DNA of 64,000 nt from Pseudovirgaria hyperparasitica (GCF_010093815.1 NW_022985563.1:375446-439445), one strand, 5' to 3'. Positions 10,747 through 22,985 are shown, counted from the first letter of the stretch. A program made the numbers and translations. Notes: generated by a model not told the origin, from the sequence alone.

Positions 10747-11941
10747 ATGGATTCCAAGAATGACTTGTGGACTCGCCGATCGAAGTGAGTTCCCCACTTG
10801 AACGACTGTTACGCTTGAGAACTGACTGGCCTGCACCAAAGCTCTAGCAAGCTATCACTATCCACGAGTGACCGCGACAACAAGAATGATACTACAACAC
10901 GTAATTTTCCCTCGAAGCGCTTCGGAGGGGAAGTCTCCTCGCACGGAGGTCGCTCAAACCCGTTCAATACAATGTCACCTCTGACTACCTCAAGTACAGC
11001 ATCACCAACTACAAAGTCATCCGCTTCTTTTGGACTGGGCTCAGGCGCGTTCGCAAGCTTTGGGTCGGCCAGCAAAACCCCCAAAACCCCGGGCACGGCA
11101 TTTGAGGTAGGTAAAGGCTCAAGTGCTGCACCTACACCACCACCACCGGCAGACAAGAAGGATCGAGAGAAAGAGAAGCCCACATCTAGGGCTGTTTCTC
11201 GCACAATGGGCGGATCATCAGCCACTTTACACTCTGACCATGACCGCGATACGGATCAATCCAATCCCGAGGATGCTCATAGCTCGCCGGCATATCCTCT
11301 GAAATATTCCTGGACTGTTTGGTACCGCCCTCCTACCTCGAAAAACTCCGATTACGAGAAGTCGATCAGGCCGATGTGCCGCATGAGCAGCGTCACTGGG
11401 TTTTGGAAGGTCTACACCCACTTGATCCATCCTTCGGCTCTACCCACTGTCTCAGACTACCATTTCTTCAAAGAGGGGATTCGACCGGTCTGGGAAGACG
11501 AGGAAAACAAGAAAGGTGGGAAATGGATCATGAGACTTAAGAAAGGGGTGGCAGACAGGTACTGGGAAGACCTCCTGCTCGCGTTGATCGGTGACCAGTT
11601 CGCTGAAGCTGGCGAGGAGGTATGTGGCGCGGTCGTTAGTGTCAGGAGTGGCGAAGATGTCTTCAGTATCTGGACCAAGAATGATGGGGGACGGAACGTG
11701 AAGATACGGTAAGCGACATGCAAACTCCTTTTACAGACGTCTAACAATGCACAGAGAAACAATCAAGCGTGTACTCAATCTACCGGCGGACACTATCATT
11801 CAGTGGAAGTCTCACGATGACAGCATCTCTCATCGCACTGCTATTGACCAGGCTCGGCAGGAGAAGACTACTCAAAATGCTACAGACAAGCGTAGAGGTA
11901 CCTTGAGCGGAGACGGCAACGCAGCTAGCAAGGACAAGTAG
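10747..11941 (+). CDS. eIF4E-family cap-binding protein, 4EHP-like
   Basis: Exons 10747-10784, 10842-11708 and 11755-11941 give 363 residues. The first 160 residues are low-complexity Ser/Thr/Lys/Gly sequence. The eIF4E fold follows: YPLKYSWTVWYRPP, FWKVYTHLIHPS, DYHFFKEGIRPVWEDE, GGKWIMRLKKG, LLLALIGDQF and EVCGAVVSVR. The sequence is closer to metazoan 4EHP/eIF4E2 than to the main initiation factor. The cap-stacking tryptophan W56 of human eIF4E is Tyr here (Y184), while the W43 and W102 equivalents are kept (W170, W230). That makes it a mixed class II/III type by residue. It probably binds capped mRNA and acts in translational control rather than as the main initiation factor; this is inferred. 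Confidence 0.93.
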
Positions 11942-12445
11942 GCTATCGCCATGTCGTGCCATGTCGTAACATGTCACGTCAAGTGTCCTAGATCATTCAT
12001 GCCGATATTTGTTTGCATTAAGGTTTCAAGGGTTCTTGCATTTTTTTATTAGCGTTGTCTGGACGATTGGACATATTGGGACGGATGTATTGTGCGACTG
12101 CATCTGACATTAAAAGCGTCTTTGCGAGCTGCCTTTTGTATTTTTACCTCTGTACTTCCAGTAACGGCGCGACGGTTTGTCACTAGTCGGCATAGGAATA
12201 CTGGAATCCTCGACGATTTGACGAGCTTGCATTGTCTATCATAAGGCAGGTGCAGGCCATAGCTCAATAAACAATGAATTCACTTGACAGATGCAACGCT
12301 ATACTAGTTTACATAATAATATACCAAATAAGAGACGCAGTATTGCCTTTTCTGATTACAGATCTGGCATGATCTTCTGGCAGAATTTCTCTGAGCTGAA
12401 CTGGACACTTTTTTTGGCCCAACCAACCTCGGGAAGTTCGTGAAG
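11942..12445. other. Intergenic, no gene seen
   Basis: About 500 nt between the cap-binding protein and the SUMO protease. It holds a CATGTCGTGCCATGTCGTAACATGT run (11951-11975) just after the stop codon, and nothing else I can support. Confidence 0.5.
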
Positions 12446-15400
12446 ATGAAGTACCCACCAGGTGGGCGAACTCAACGTCACACCCTAGAATCAGAGCTCC
12501 CGCGTTACCTGCACTACAAATGCCGTTCACGAAGTACATATCCCTCGGCCCCAACTCATAACTCTCAAGAGTGTGAATATGAGGACGGGTATGACCGGCG
12601 ACCAAGTTTGCGAAGAAGCTCCAAAGTCTCAGCGGGGCGCCCACAGAACAACTACCGTCGCAGATCAGACCCTCTCTCGGCCCACGAACAACAACAAGAA
12701 AGCAGGTACATGACTACGGACAGCATACTGCTTCAACAAGCTTGTGAAAATATTCAAAGGCCTGCCTCAGAGATTGTGAAATTCCAGACATTCGCCGAGA
12801 AACAAGTGGACGATAGTGCGCGGCAGGCGGGTGACTTCGACGAGGTGAGTTCTCAAGCCATGAACACTCCCCGTACGACCGATCATGAGAGGAAGTAAAT
12901 GCTGATGTGTTAATGCAGAGCTCAGGAAATAAACAAGTTCGGCATAACACAGCTGCTCGCCGTGGCTCAGATTCTCGAGATCGTCGTCTTGCGGGAAACG
13001 GACGGTGTGTAAGAGGCCTTTGTGAGGATTCAAGGAGGATGCTGATAGATGACATAGCGACTCCGATACAAGATACGAGATTTCACAAGGTGCATGTGTC
13101 TCTAAGTCAGTCTTACTGCGACACAATTGGACTCGGTCACTGATTCATATGACAGAACGCCAAAAGATGGTCTCTTCCACTCGCATCTCAAATCTCCTCC
13201 TCAATACATCCAGGTAGCTCCGACCACCAACATGAAAAGGCAGAAGGTGCGTGAAATCCATTTGGAATTAGGCGTGAGCTAATAGACCCAGCCTGGCGGA
13301 GCTGGAAAAGTTCATCCTCGCAATGATCTAAACCGCCAATATGACCGTCACACCCTTGATACCCACAGTTCGAGAGGAAATAATGTTACAAGACTTTCTC
13401 GCTTCCCCAATCAAGATCAGGACAACATGGTCCAGCCAAACACGGGGAGACCCAGGATGGAAGACAATGATGATGGCGAGTTAGATCTACTCAAAGTCAG
13501 GACAAGGATGAGAACAGAATGGTCGTCTGAGCCAATGGACGAGTTCAGAGGGTCTAGGTCAAGGAAGCGATCGCAGGGTGAAGGGCAACTGTCGCCATTC
13601 TTCACAAGTCCAAGAGTACAACGCAAGTCACTACTTCAAGGTACCGGGCATCAAACGGAATATCGCGCAGTAGAGAACCGTATGAGAGTTTCGAAATCTT
13701 ACTTGCAAAAGGGCTATGATTCGCGGGCACGGCTTCTGTCAACGTCACCACACGCACGTGGAATTACACCCGAGGACCCCCAAAGACCAGAAATAAACGC
13801 AACCGGGCTGAAAGACTTGAATTCATTGAAGAGAAATAGCCCGCATGTAACAGACAAGCTTATTGCGGTGCTGCTCACCAGTGAATATGAGAATATCACG
13901 TCAAAGAAAAGAGTTCAGAACGGGCATGAATCTGTTGCAAGCACGATGGCGAGATTAGACTCCCTTTGTTCGAGTCCAACACCTCAGTCGAACCTTCTGT
14001 CGGTATCACAACAGGATCCTAATATTAACAAGAAAAGATCTGTCCAAGAGAATGACACAGAGCCACAAGCCAAAAGACGCAAAGCCGATCATTCAACAGA
14101 GGAAGAGGACGATGAGCAGGATGAGCTCCAGATGGATAATCGGAAATTCGACGACCCAACGACGAAGACGAACCGTCGAGCGATTCATCTCTCACGTGAC
14201 GAGATATCTGATATGGTTCAAAGTAACGAATCAATCAGAGTGCCTCTTATCCCTCCCAATTCGCTAGTAAAGACAAGTTCTAAACAACTCGAATATCATC
14301 CACCAACTCGAGATAGCAATGAGCATCTTACAGATCACGCGAGCCGGACACAGCCCAGCAGTGACACGTCATGGCCCTTGTCGTATTATATGACAAGCGA
14401 GATGCGTGAACCCATCACAAATGAAAATTGCGGGCTCATGATCGGACTGGACGGGCAAGAAGAATCTATCATTATCTCGATCGATAAGGAGAATGGGTCG
14501 AATTATGAAATTGGATCAATATCATTTCGTGAACTAAGATTACTCTCATTGTCGACTGGTGAGGACTGCAATATCAAACTGCACCTTCTGAATGGTAAAG
14601 ATCTCAGGAAGCGTTGGTGTAATCTCACCTTCTTGAAGGCCTCAGAGTGTGAAACATTCTCCTCATATTTCAAATTACAACCTGGCGTCAAAATGAAGCA
14701 AACGTGAGCTCATCTTTATATCATACGCAATCCTACCGCATGTTGCTGATCCCTCCCTTGTAGAAAATCTCTCAATATCGAGAGAGGAAAGGACGAAGAA
14801 GAAGGCCGTGTTGGAGTACACCGAAAACAACCATCTGAACTAGAGGGTACTCGAGAAACTTCCAGTCACAAAGCTACACGCAAAGGAGGAGCTATTCACC
14901 AAGGAATGACAAGGACACTATGTACTACGTCACAGATGCGGAACGAAAAAGTAGATGGCCATGATAATAGCTCTCACAATAGGAAGTCGAACAAGTGTAA
15001 CGCGCCAGAAAGCATCCAGGATAAGGTACCGGCTTCGCTAAGAGCGACTCGATCAAGCAATCGTGTCAACAAGCGACCGCCTGTGTCGTATGAAGAGAAG
15101 TCGCCCTCACTCAAGAAATTCTCGAAGAAGCACGGGCTAGGAACGCCATGGGACCAGTATGCCTATCCCATACGAAAATCAGCTCAATCTTACTAATAAT
15201 TTGTAGCCCTGCCTACTTTCCACCGACCGGTCGTCCGCAGGCGTCTGTTCGGTTTGACGACCTCCCGAAGCTTGATGAAGGTGAATGCCTTAACGATAGC
15301 CTGATTGAATTTTACATGACGTACTGCCATGAGGAAGCCAAAAGGGAAAAACGTGTGCTTCCGGATTCCGTCTATATCTTCAACAGCTTCTTCTACACTT

Positions 15401-17225
15401 CTTTGACTCAAACGAGGAACTCTAAAGACAAAATCAATTACGACGCCGTTGCCCGCTGGACTCGGAAAGTCGATCTTTTTACGTATGAATACGTTGTGAT
15501 CCCCATTAATGAGGAGTGAGTAACTATTCTTCTCGTGTCGCAAGACTGCTAACAAGAGCAGCTATCATTGGTATCTAGCGATTATATGCAACCTTCCGAA
15601 GATGAGCCGTAATCTGAACGAGGCTACAAAAGAACCGAGTCCTGCTGATGCGAAGACACCTGAGATGATGAATGAGTTGAAGGACAGAACTTCGAATATG
15701 CATCTGGATGATGATGTAGACAATACTACGGAAGATGCTGGCGAAGACCAAGGGGAATGGCCGGACCCCGAAGAGAACATACCGGCATACGTAACGTCCC
15801 CATTCAAGGGACTTGTATCAGAAGTAGCCGAAGGGCAAGCACGGAGCATACCAAGAGGCGTCTCTATCGGAGGCCTGGCAACATCAACTACCAAAAGGAA
15901 GTCTGTCAAGACTAAGAGAGGCCGTATAAAGTGTCTCTCTGAATCCGACGCAGCTGAGTTAGTTAGTTTCTCGCGGACCATTTTTGAAACTAACAAGCAA
16001 TAGACCTGTCATCTTGACACTAGACTCACTGGGCTCGGCTCATCCAGACACTGTCATGAAACTCAAAGAGTATATCGCCCAAGAGGGAAAGACAAAACGG
16101 TCTATGGTCTCGAAGATACACAGATCTACGTCGGGCACAGCAGAAGCGATCCCCATGCAACGGAACTTTGTCGATTGCGGCATTTATGCCCTGGAATATT
16201 TCAAAAAGTTCATTAACGACCCGAAGGAGTTCACACGGAAATTACTTATGGGCCGCATGGACGCTCAAGAAGATTGGCCTGAGCTAGATTCTTCTTTGTT
16301 GCGAAGAGAGTTGAGAGAACTGTGCCAAAAACTCTATAAAGAACAAGAGGAGGTCAGGGCAGAACAAAGACGCCTTAAACTTGGAGCAAGGTCGAAGGTC
16401 GCTGGTCATTCGAAGAAGCCGGAACAGGCAGTGTCGTCCACCAGGGACAAAGACGTATCGCCGGTAGCAGTTGAGAATACACTTGACGATGATGGCACAG
16501 CGCACAAATACCCCAGCGGAACCGCGGAAGCCGTTACTAAGCAGACTGTTGCTGATCGTATTGGGACGCGGCAGAGTGCTTCTCCATGCACGCCGCTACT
16601 CCTCGCCAATGAATCGGGATCAGCTGCATCAGTTGAGCGTTCAGACCCGCAAGATGACGAGGATATCTCAAAACCCAACCTTTTAGTCGCTCCTGATGCA
16701 CTTCAAGGCATCCCGGAAGCTTCCGAGGCACTAAACGAGAAGCAGCCCGAGAAGTCTTCCTTTACGCACAAGCCATCGGATGTGCTTGATAAAGCATCCC
16801 CTGAGGTTGCAGCATTGGATGCGGCGAGTCTAACAGAGGGGAAGACATCGGGCTTTGGATCTATCGATCCAGTCTTCGTCAACTCACAAGATAGTGGTAC
16901 TCTCTTCGATGATGATAATAAGAAGGATGAATTTCACGTTCGTCATCATCATTCGTCTCCAGCTGCGGCAATAGACGAGACTCCAACCCCTGAGCGACAG
17001 CTCGGTTCTGATCACCCCGAACTCGAGAACAGGACAATCTTCGAGGATCTGAACAGATTGTCAGCCGCTACAGATACCCCAAAACCTCAACCTGCAAAGG
17101 TACGTTTAAAATCAAACAGCCCTACTGCAATTAGAACACCACGGCCATCGGGCAGGAAGAGACGCGGGGGCATGCCCCCGAAGCAGGTGCCTGGACCGGA
17201 TGATAGCATCATTGAGATTGACTAG
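12446..17225 (+). CDS. Ulp2/SENP6-7-type SUMO protease (C48 family)
   Basis: Proposed exons: 12446-12844, 12919-13004, 13111-13246, 13292-14703, 14764-15156, 15207-15515, 15562-15930 and 16004-17225, giving 1441 residues. The cysteine-protease domain begins near GTPWDHPAYFPPTGRP, and FDDLPKLDEGECLNDSLIEF is the substrate-binding block. The catalytic residues are H914 (YHWYLAII), D1042 (ILTLDSLG), Q1087 and C1093 (MQRNFVDCGIYALEYF). About 110 acidic, Ser-rich residues split the domain between His and Asp, as in the Ulp2 branch, which trims poly-SUMO chains in the nucleus. The long N- and C-terminal regions are disordered; a conserved block at about 600-690 (ISIDKENGS..., RKRWCNLTF) may be PH-like. 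Exons 2-3 (12845-13110) are the least certain. The intron 15931-16003 uses a GTGTCT donor because only this restores the frame into ILTLDSLG. Confidence 0.88.
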
Positions 17226-17712
17226 ATCGGGTTGAACTGTCTCGTCGGATCACGACTTCTTTTCAGATAATTCGGCTGGTGTCTGGCGTTCCATGGTTTT
17301 TGAACCTCGATTTCATTTTTCTGTCTTCTCAAATCTGCATTGCCAAGGGAGTGCGGTGCATACGGGTCATTGATAGGAGCAGATTCCGAACCCCCTGCGA
17401 AGCGATTGAACTAAAAGCATGGCGTCTTGATTTGCGTAGTCACCGTCATATGAACTGTAAAAAGTAGCGACTCTATATCTGGTGAATGGATGTAACTAGC
17501 TGGGGCAACAAAGGGTGAAATAAGCACACCAAAACCAAAAGCGTAAAATACATTCAAACAAATTCAGAAAGCTGACTCTAATATACTGGCGATGCGTCTT
17601 GACACGTGTCGTCTACAGAAATATGAAAATAGTCGAGACAGCCTCATGCCTTGTATACTCTTCACTCCCGTTTCTACACGCTCACACCGCCTCCAACGCC
17701 GCCCTGACACAC
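17226..17712. other. Convergent intergenic gap
   Basis: 3' ends of the SUMO protease (+) and the aminopeptidase (-) face each other across about 490 nt. No gene or clear terminator motif is visible. Confidence 0.5.
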
Positions 17713-19641
17713 TCACTGAAACTCCTTGTCCACCTCCTCGAAATGATCCAAAAAACCCTGAAACATCTTCACACCCAACCCAGGATCCAGCGCTCCGGTC
17801 GTCGCTCTTATACTATGCATACTTAATTGCGGTAGCCCTGCGTCAATTGCTCGTATCCCAGTCGCCGCACTCAGCATCGGTCCCACCGTGCCACCACTGC
17901 GCGAATCGTTTCTGATCTGGAAGACCTGCAGCACACAGCCACACTTATCGGCGCAGCGCTGCAGAACCGCTGTCGACACGGCGTCTGTGGTCATATGTCC
18001 GTTCGAGTCCGCCGCAACCACAAGCCCGACGTTTAAGCGCGGTGCGTGATTTTCAAGGTACGCGCCGAGGAAGTTTGGGTTTACGGCGTGGGTGACGTCC
18101 GAGGAGACGATGAAGGAGTTTGCATAGGTGCGGGACAGAAGCGATACGGATGTGCCGTGGGTGGTGAAGGCGTCGACAATGCGGGACATGATGCTGGGGA
18201 GGAAGTTAGAATGGGCGCCTTGGCGCGAGAGGGAGCCGATTTCTTCGTTGTCGAAGAGGCCGACGATTTTGAGCAGAGAGGGGGAGGCGGAGGGAGGGGA
18301 TTGCAGGAGTGCTTGGATGGCGGCCCATGAGCAGAGTTTGTCGTCGATGCGTCCGGCAAAGATGAATTCTTTGTCGAGGCCGCCGAGAGTGGCTGGCTGG
18401 GTATCGAAGAGTTCGAGTTCCCAGTTGATGATGGAAGAGGCTGAGGCGATGGTTAGCATATCGGCTTTGTGTAAGGTAGAAGAAGGGGGCTCACGTTCGA
18501 CGCCGAGCTGCTTAGAGATGACCTTCATGAGACGGTGGGGCTGAGTAGAGGCGAAAGTCTTGAAGGCTTCACCCCCGAGGATTGGGCCTTCGCTCGAAAA
18601 TCTGTCGTCATCCTTGTGGAGTGAAACACCAAGGTCACTGTTGTCGATAGCAATAATGGGTACCATCTGCGTCTCTTTGTTGAACGGCCCCTGAGACGCT
18701 GCTCCAAAGTGTGGAGCGAGTGTCGGGATTCTCGCGACTGAAACATTTAGCTGTGCTGGTGTGATATAAGCCCAGATAGCACGTACCTGGATAGTCAAGC
18801 TTTACCAGCCTGGAAACTATCTTGCCAGAAGCCTCCTTGACCAGTACGCGACCACCGATCCCGAGGTCACGGTCCCACCATGTATCGCCGAGACCGCCAG
18901 CGTATTGGGCAACTCCGAGCTGTACATAGCCTGCCTTGTTGCTCAATTTCGAGATTGGTTTCACTAATCAGTATCAGTGCTGTATCGCAGAAAGGGTTTC
19001 GAGCGGTTACATTTGGCAGTCAGTGCATCAATGTGCCCAGCAAGAATCGCGGCACCGTTCCCAGCTTCGTATTTGTCACCAACGACAAAAGCGACCAGAC
19101 TGCTGCCATTGCGCTCGACAAAGTACCTTCCACCTCTTTCGAGCTTCCACGCATCCCGTTCCGAAAGCTTCTTGTAGCCCTGAGACTCCAAGTCTTTCCC
19201 CACGGCAGTAACAGCATGGAAGACTGTAGGGTTGTCTGACAAAAACTCGCAGAAAGGTTTGGCGTAGTTAATGGGGTCTAGTTGTTTGCGCGTCTGTGCT
19301 GAATGGGTCGAGCACGATTCGACATGCTGTGTTGTCGGTTCTGAATACCCGACGCCCTGTTGACCCGTTTCAATATGACCCCGGCTCTTGGAGACCTTCA
19401 CGGCTGCTTCTTGGTTTTCAACAGTCTGCTCCTTCACAGTTGCGTCATGAGCGAGCGCCAGTTTGCGCACGGAGGCATTGGTAGTGGCATGCATCTGCGC
19501 AGGGCGTTCGAAGGGCAGATTGAGCGCCATAGTCCTGGGAGCCTGGAGACCTGTTGCTTGCACTGGTGAACGTTCATGTTGTTCGCCATAGCGCTGTGAG
19601 ATGCCGATAGTAGAGGCTGCTTTGCGGACGTTTCGAGTCAT
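17713..19641 (-). CDS. M18 aspartyl aminopeptidase (Ape1/Ape4/DNPEP family)
   Basis: Exons 19011-19641, 18787-18963, 18495-18737 and 17713-18440 give 592 residues. It removes N-terminal acidic or neutral residues from peptides; it is a di-zinc enzyme that forms a dodecamer, cytosolic or vacuolar in yeast. The metal and active-site motifs are present: AGHIDALTAKLKP (His/Asp), GRIDDKLCSW, LFDNEEIGS (Glu-Glu), SSDVTHAVNPNF and the C-terminal LSMHSIRATTG (His). The core starts at YAKPFCEFLSDNPTVFHAV, so about 135 residues precede it. This Gln/Thr-rich, basic N-terminus is longer than the 45-residue Ape1 propeptide. The frame is open for 18 more codons, up to a GTG at 19695. I take the ATG at 19641, but a later one (MALNLPF, codon 38) is possible, so the start is uncertain. 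Confidence 0.9.
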
Positions 19642-19978
19642 CTCGAGGTGGCTATTATCAAGGAGATGAGGGAACACAGGTGACGTCTCGTTCACTTGAT
19701 GTACATGCCGAGCGAGCTACAGAACCCATCCCGACATGACTACAGTATGCATGGTCGCGATGATCATCGGCATATCTTCAGCCTCAGGTGTCGATCACGT
19801 GGAGGAGTCAAGAAACCCACGTCCAAGACTCACTTGATATGCATGCAATGCGCTGCTGCGCATCCTCATAATCAACGTCACTCCCAACAAAACGCGTGCC
19901 ATTTACGCAGATTGGCTCCGCTCTATCTGGATCGTATCCCTTTCCACGGTCGAAAACTTGGTGACCTCGTCCTTCGCC
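19642..19978. promoter_or_regulatory. Divergent promoter, aminopeptidase / MIM1
   Basis: 337 nt between the two outward-facing starts. No TATA box is obvious. Shared control is inferred from spacing only. Confidence 0.35.
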
Positions 19979-20482
19979 ATGGCTTCCCCCTCGGGACGCA
20001 ACCTCTCAGACTCCTCCTATACGTTGCCGTCCGACAGCGAGAACTACGAGGCCAACAATGAGCTTCTACCCTCGCCCCCATCCTCCTCCAGCTCTCCTCT
20101 GATCCTGTACTCTCCGCCTACGGTGTGGGGCCTGGTACGCGGGGCTGCAATCAACCTGATACTTCCATTTGTGAATGGCTTGATGCTTGGGTTTGGGGAG
20201 CTCTTTGCTCACGAGTTGGCATTCAGGCTGGGATGGTCGGGTACAAAGGTAGGGGAGGCGCGTGGTCTCGAGGTCCAATTTGTCGTTCCTCGGGCTATTT
20301 TCCTTTCCCTGGGTCTCGCCGCATTCTCCTGTCACGATGCTAACTTTGGGCACAACTAGATATTTCCCACACACCGAGTCGCGTCGAGAAGTGTTGGTCC
20401 GGGTGTTGAGATGGTAGATGACCCTATTGAACGACGACGAAGAAATGGGCGGGAGATGGAGGCGTACACGAGTCTGGAGTAG
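19979..20482 (+). CDS. MIM1: Mitochondrial outer-membrane import protein Mim1/Tom13
   Basis: Exons 19979-20248 and 20360-20482 (intron 111 nt) give 130 residues. Mim1 inserts alpha-helical proteins into the mitochondrial outer membrane and helps assemble the TOM complex. The diagnostic block is residues about 49-90: VWGLVRGAAINLILPFVNG and LMLGFGELFAHELAFRLGW, a single membrane helix with conserved glycines. The first 45 residues are Ser/Pro-rich and lie on the cytosolic side in this family. The second exon is short and basic with RRRRNGREMEAYTSLE at the end. The splice is supported by the ACAAAG|GTAGGG donor and CAACTAG acceptor. Confidence 0.92.
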
Positions 20483-20945
20483 TAGCTTTTGAAAGTGACA
20501 AGACGCTTCTGCAAATGTCACGGGAGTGAATATAGGCACTGGCTTCGGGAATACATATGCGTGCTTTGGTCGCCTGTAAATACATGGATTGATCGGTGAC
20601 GGCTGTACAGCAGACGTCGCGTTTGAAAGGAACAATAAGAGGAAGCATCTCTAGACCCGCAAACCTCCACCACACTATTTAGCTCCCAAATTTGGACATG
20701 GACTTGATCCTCGTTGCACGATCTAGGTATAATTGATATGATGAGCGAAAGCTATGCAAGCAAAAAGCCCGCATTAACGTGAACATGTTGGTTGCGGCAA
20801 GCAGCACGAGGATCGATTCAGTTGATACATGATGCAAGCTCGGACCACCTCTCGACTGAATTTACTACCTACATCGACCTCCGCTTGACACCACCAAGCT
20901 TTCTCCTCCGCCTCTGTTGCTACATACGCGAGACGCGACATGACA
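20483..20945. other. Intergenic, no gene seen
   Basis: About 460 nt between MIM1 and OXA1. The frames crossing it are short and carry no recognisable domain. Confidence 0.5.
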
Positions 20946-22571
20946 ATGCTTCCAAGCAGAGGGTTAAGACCCGTGTTGACACACGCGCGATTGCAATTGA
21001 GATCTTCCGTGATACGTCAAAAAAAGGTACGTTCCGCACTGCACCAAGCCGAACTCGTCGTCGAACCTTTGGCGACCATCTGACTTGTAACTTGACTTTT
21101 ACTGATGGCCACTGTTGTAGTTTTCAACCTCTCCCTCAATATCTTCTCCCGTCCCGCGATGGCGCTCCCCGCAATCCTTTTCACGAATCTACGCGCAGAC
21201 GAGACCTAGCCTGGCCTGCTCTTCGGTCACAGCATCGCTACATGCACCGCGCTTCTACTCGTCCGAAGCACCACTGGACCCTTCCACGACCGCATCTGCA
21301 AATACTGCCGCAACGGGCGCTCCGACCTCGATTCCGTACGACTCGGCGCTGCCTCAATATGAAGAGCTTAAGAATCTGGACTTTGCATTCGGTGCCAACG
21401 AGCAGAACATGGGCTACTTGAAGGACTTGGGCCTGGACTTTGGGTGGGGACCGACGTCGGTGATGCAGTATCTGCTTGAGGTGTGCCACACCGGCATGAA
21501 CGGTCTGATGCCGATGCCATCATGGTGGGTGGCCATTGCCATGGTCGCAGTGATTGTGCGCGTGGGCATAACACCGCTGTACAAGTCGACGGTAAACCAG
21601 GCGGCGCGAATGAGGGCGCTAGTTCCGGTCACGGCGCCCCTCCGGGAAGAGATGCAAGCAGCGTCCAACGCAGGCGAAATGGCGAGATACAGGCAGCTCG
21701 CTGCGCAGCTTAGCGACGTCTACAAACGTTCCGGGGCGCTGCCCAGTCCCGCCTCGTTCCTGCCAGTATTCATCCAGGGCGTCTGTGGCTATGGCATGTG
21801 GAAGCTGCTGCGCAACATGGCCCAGCTGCCCGTGCCGAGCATGCTTGACGGCGGCTTCGGATGGATCTCCAACCTGGCCGTCGCCGACCCGTACTTTATC
21901 CTCCCCATCGCAACATCCCTGATCATGCACGTGTCCGCAAAGGTGAGTCGCCCTGGATTCCACACACTCTCTGCCTTTGCAATCTGACAGCAGCCACACA
22001 GCGCGGCAACGACAGCGGCCAGCCCCCGCCCGAGGGCTGGCAACGGAACCTCATGCTCTACTGGCTGCCCGGCCTCTCCGCCGTCATCACCTCCTTTCTC
22101 CCCGCCGGCGCCCAGCTGTACTTTGCCATCAACACGATCCTGATGCGCGTGCAGGGCGAACTGCTCCGCTTCAACGGCTTCCGCAGAATGCTTGGCGTCG
22201 AACCCTTGTACGACCTCCCGCCGCCCCCTGCGTCGTCATCATCATCATCGCCCAAACCCTCAGATAGCACTGCCGGCAGCATGAGATACCAGAAACCAAA
22301 CCGCACAATCGACACCAAGCTCACAACCACCAAGCTCGGCAAGACCGCCGCCCCCGTCCAAAAGGACGAGCCGGAGGCGAAGAAGTGGTATAAGCCCTGG
22401 ACGTACGATAATTTTCAGAGCAGCAGGGCGTCTTCGGCCGCGGCGGACGGCGAGGATGCTGAGGAGAGGTATCGGGCGCGAGCGCGGGCGTATGAGACGC
22501 AGCGGCAGGCGGATGTTAAGGCGAGGAAGGAGGAGGCGAGGGCGGAGAGGGAGAGGAGGTTGAGGGGGTAG
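20946..22571 (+). CDS. OXA1: Mitochondrial inner-membrane insertase Oxa1 (YidC/Oxa1/Alb3)
   Basis: Exons 20946-21026, 21121-21942 and 22002-22571 give 490 residues. Exon 1 encodes 27 residues rich in Arg and hydroxyl residues with no acidic residue (MLPSRGLRPVLTHARLQ), a classic matrix presequence; FSTSP and PRFYSSE follow. The core holds the Oxa1 helices: PSWWVAIAMVAVIVRVGITP, PLYKSTVNQAARM, FLPVFIQGVCGYGMWKLLRN, DPYFILPIATSLIMH and LMLYWLPGLSAVITSFLPAG. The matrix C-tail is basic and helical (ERYRARARAYETQRQAD), fitting ribosome binding. It inserts mitochondrially encoded and imported proteins into the inner membrane. Codons switch from C-ending to G-ending near 22375. Confidence 0.96.
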
Positions 22572-22580
22572 ATGGGGGTG

Positions 22581-22657
22581 GGATGTGTCTTTTGAGAGAC
22601 TTGGGGAGGGGGGAGATGGGGGGTGGATGTATCTTTTGAGAGACTTGGGGAGGGGGG
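22581..22657. repeat. Direct duplication of a 33-nt G-rich segment
   Basis: Copies at 22581-22613 and 22625-22657 differ at one base and have a 44-nt period. They lie just after the OXA1 stop codon, so they would fall in its 3' untranslated region. Confidence 0.85.
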
Positions 22658-22727
22658 TTGTGTAATTGTGTGTGTATGTATGTATGTATATATTGAAAGA
22701 GGTTGCGCTGTGCTGTCATGTAAACTC

Positions 22728-22730
<3 letters not shown>

Positions 22731-22786
<56 letters not shown>
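22731..22786. repeat. (GT)28 microsatellite
   Basis: An uninterrupted dinucleotide run in the gap between OXA1 and the F-box gene. Confidence 0.95.
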
Positions 22787-22788
<2 letters not shown>

Positions 22789-22805
22789 CGTACCGTATCG
22801 TATCG

Positions 22806-22985
22806 CATCTAGCATCCAGCATCCAGCATCTATCATCCAATCTAACATCTAGCATCTAATCTAGCATCTAATCTAGCATCTAATCTAGCATCTAATCTAG
22901 CATCTAGCATCTAATCTAGCATTTAATCCAGCATCTAATCCAGCATCGAATCCAGCATCTAATCCAGCATCTAATCTAGCATCAA
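22806..22985. repeat. 12-nt minisatellite, unit AGCATCTAATCT
   Basis: About 14 degenerate copies in tandem, with variants TCTAGC, TCCAGC and TCGAATCC. It directly follows the (GT) run, so the whole 22.58-22.99 kb gap is repeat. Confidence 0.85.

Noticed and set aside
12907-13143. Continuous reading of exon 2-3 of the SUMO protease without an intron
   Set aside because: It ends in a stop before the conserved frame resumes (TPKDGLFHSHL); an intron 13005-13110 restores the frame, though this junction remains uncertain.
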